A stretch of 64,000 bases of DNA, from assembly GCA_937937585.1 (NCBI GenBank), contig CALDCB010000012.1, positions 214,587 through 278,586 of the forward strand. Direction: 5' to 3'. This DNA comes from an uncultured Coriobacteriaceae bacterium (GTDB lineage: Bacteria; Actinomycetota; Coriobacteriia; Coriobacteriales; Eggerthellaceae). Below the pieces are notes generated by a model. That model ran no database searches. It was given only the letters and a program-made list of their open reading frames with translations, and was not told the DNA's origin. The translations under genes were made by a program, and so were the position numbers. This document shows positions 62,607-64,000 of the stretch, one piece after another. Within the stretch, counting starts at the first letter, position 1. The number at the start of each line of letters is the position of its first letter.

Positions 62607-63818
62607 ATGCTATCTGCAGAAGAGCAGCTGCACATCATCGCTTCGGGCGTTGATTCCATCGTCCCTAAAGAGGATCTGCTTAAAAAGCTGAAGCGCGGCG
62701 AGCCGCTGAACATCAAGCTCGGCGTCGATCCCACAGCTCCCGATATCCACATCGGCCATGCTGTTCCGTTGCGTAAGCTTCGTCAGTTCCAGGATTTGGG
62801 CCATCGCGTCACTCTTATCATCGGTGACGGCACAGCTCTTATCGGCGACCCCTCAGGCCGAAACAGCACGCGCCCGCAACTTACGCGCGAGCAGATCAAC
62901 GCAAATGCTCAAACCTATGTCGATCAGGCCTTCAAGATTCTTGATAAGGAAAAGACCGACCTGGTGCACAACGCTGACTGGATTCTCGATCTTAAGATGG
63001 AAGACGTCTTGGGCCTGTTGAGCAAGTTCACCGTTGCCCGCATCCTCGAGCGCGATGATTTCTCTAATCGCTATCACTCGAATCAGCCCATCAGTCTGCA
63101 CGAGTTCATTTACCCCGTTATGCAGGCATACGACTCCGTTGTCATCAAGGCTGACGTCGAGCTTGGCGGACGCGATCAGTTGTTCAATCTTCTTGCCGGT
63201 CGTGAGCTCATGGAGAAGATGGGTATGGAGCCGCAGGTTGCGCTTACCCTGCCGCTTCTTGAGGGCACCGATGGCGTTCAGAAGATGTCGAAGAGCTATG
63301 GCAACTACATCGGCCTTACCGACGAGCCTTCTGACATGTTCGGCAAGGTCATGTCCATCCCCGATGAGCTCATGGTCAAGTATTTCCGACTTGCCTCTAC
63401 CATGCCGGTTGATGAGGTGGACCGCATTGAGGAGGGTTTGAAGAACGACGAGCTTCATCCCAACAAGGTCAAGCGTCAACTCGCACGCAACATCGTAGCC
63501 GCCTATTATGACGAGCAGACGGCTGCCGATGCCGAGGGGCAGTTCGATCAGGTATTCAAGAACCACGAGGTTCCTGATGATATCCCCGAGTGCTCCGTAG
63601 ATCTTACGCCCAACGACGAGGGCAAGGTGTATCTGGCGAAGTTGTTGGCAGACGCAGGTCTCGCTTCCGGTACGGGTGAGGCGCGTCGACTCATCGATGG
63701 CGGCGGCGTCAAGATCAACGGCGAGGCCGTTCCCGCAAAGCAGTACAACGTCGACCCCTCCGCTTTGGCCGGGGCGACGCTGCAGGTCGGCAAGCGCAAG
63801 TTCGTCAAGCTGGTCTAA
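62607..63818 (+). CDS. tyrS: Tyrosyl-tRNA synthetase
   Basis: A 403-residue class I synthetase. The HIGH motif is in PTAPDIHIGHAVPLRKLRQF and KMSKS is in VQKMSKSYGNYIGL. The C-terminal S4 RNA-binding domain (DAGLASGTGEARRLIDGGGV) and length fit the shorter TyrS class. ATG 62607 has GAAAGGGG upstream. An extended -10 (TGCTAGAAT, ending at 62551) lies in the 78-base gap. Unlike pheST, no T-box is seen because the leader is too short. A GC-rich hairpin follows. Confidence 0.97.
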   Translation: MLSAEEQLHIIASGVDSIVPKEDLLKKLKRGEPLNIKLGVDPTAPDIHIGHAVPLRKLRQFQDLGHRVTLIIGDGTALIGDPSGRNSTRPQLTREQINANAQTYVDQAFKILDKEKTDLVHNADWILDLKMEDVLGLLSKFTVARILERDDFSNRYHSNQPISLHEFIYPVMQAYDSVVIKADVELGGRDQLFNLLAGRELMEKMGMEPQVALTLPLLEGTDGVQKMSKSYGNYIGLTDEPSDMFGKVMSIPDELMVKYFRLASTMPVDEVDRIEEGLKNDELHPNKVKRQLARNIVAAYYDEQTAADAEGQFDQVFKNHEVPDDIPECSVDLTPNDEGKVYLAKLLADAGLASGTGEARRLIDGGGVKINGEAVPAKQYNVDPSALAGATLQVGKRKFVKLV

Positions 63819-63854
63819 ACCGCGTCGATCGTATATGCAAATATAGGCAGCCGC

Positions 63855-63888
63855 GAGGCCCGCCCCCTTCCTGCAGGGGGCGGGCCTC
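63855..63888 (+). terminator. GC-rich hairpin after tyrS
   Basis: Perfect 13-bp arms GAGGCCCGCCCCC (63855-63867) and GGGGGCGGGCCTC (63876-63888) around TTCCTGCA. No T-run follows, so it may be a weak terminator or part of the GC-rich element that begins here. Confidence 0.6.
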
Positions 63889-64000
63889 TCCCGTCCCCGG
63901 GCGGGCTCGCGCCTCCGGAAGCCCGTCCCCGGGCGCCCCGACCCGGCCGTCCCCCGCGATCCTGCCCGCCGGGTTGTGGAGTCCCTGTGGAGCGCGGCCT
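63889..64000. other. Very GC-rich sequence at the window edge
   Basis: The last ~110 bases are much richer in G and C than the rest and contain repeated CGTCCCCGGGCG-type words. No coding frame can be judged on this length. It may be the edge of a GC-rich mobile element or an intergenic repeat. Confidence 0.4.

Overview
The window looks like the chromosome of an anaerobic actinobacterium of the class Coriobacteriia, probably Eggerthellaceae. I base this on the moderately high GC content, the strong preference for C/G-ending codons, actinobacterial-style regulators, T-box leaders in front of transport and tRNA-synthetase genes, and protein sequences that read like that group. The genus cannot be fixed from sequence alone.

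Layout. 1-9372: an accessory island with three large paralogous alkaline-phosphatase-superfamily enzymes, an MFS transporter, a LysR fragment, a TetR regulator and several dyad operators. This is the least explained part of the window. 9533-13448: a minus-strand OmpR/histidine-kinase pair, a small DUF4177-like protein, a second TetR regulator and a thioredoxin-like protein. 13824-20219: a housekeeping operon that keeps the old accB-accC-yqhY-nusB-xseB-dxs order, but accB is fused to the 3' end of a pyruvate-carboxylase/oxaloacetate-decarboxylase type carboxyltransferase, and a strong internal ribosome-binding site could still make free BCCP. 20625-22262: ammonium transporter plus PII protein. 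22572-27948: a five-gene peptide/nickel-type ABC importer whose first ATPase carries a histidine-rich extension. 28201-29394: ribosomal protein S1. 29457-31024: an IS110-family (IS1111-like) insertion sequence with 14-bp inverted repeats and a long noncoding end where a bridge RNA would be expected.

31121-38417: SGNH acyltransferase (minus strand), coaE, uvrB, dtd and recN. 38414-42027: a tryptophan T-box leader (UGG specifier, UGGC discriminator match) followed by a TrpP-like substrate component and a dedicated ECF ATPase/ATPase/transmembrane module. 42775-46654: phenylalanine T-box and pheST. 46665-49206: methionine aminopeptidase with SEC-C motif, an orphan Phd-like antitoxin under a LexA-like box, and a GCS2-family glutamate-cysteine ligase. 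49464-56907: arginine biosynthesis argCJBD, argG and argH without an ornithine carbamoyltransferase gene. 57123-63818: class A penicillin-binding protein, lipoprotein, U32 protease-family protein and tyrS. The last ~110 bases are abruptly very GC-rich.

No tRNA, rRNA or CRISPR array was seen. Most core genes sit in tight operons with overlapping start/stop codons, and most transcription units end in recognisable hairpin-plus-T-run terminators.
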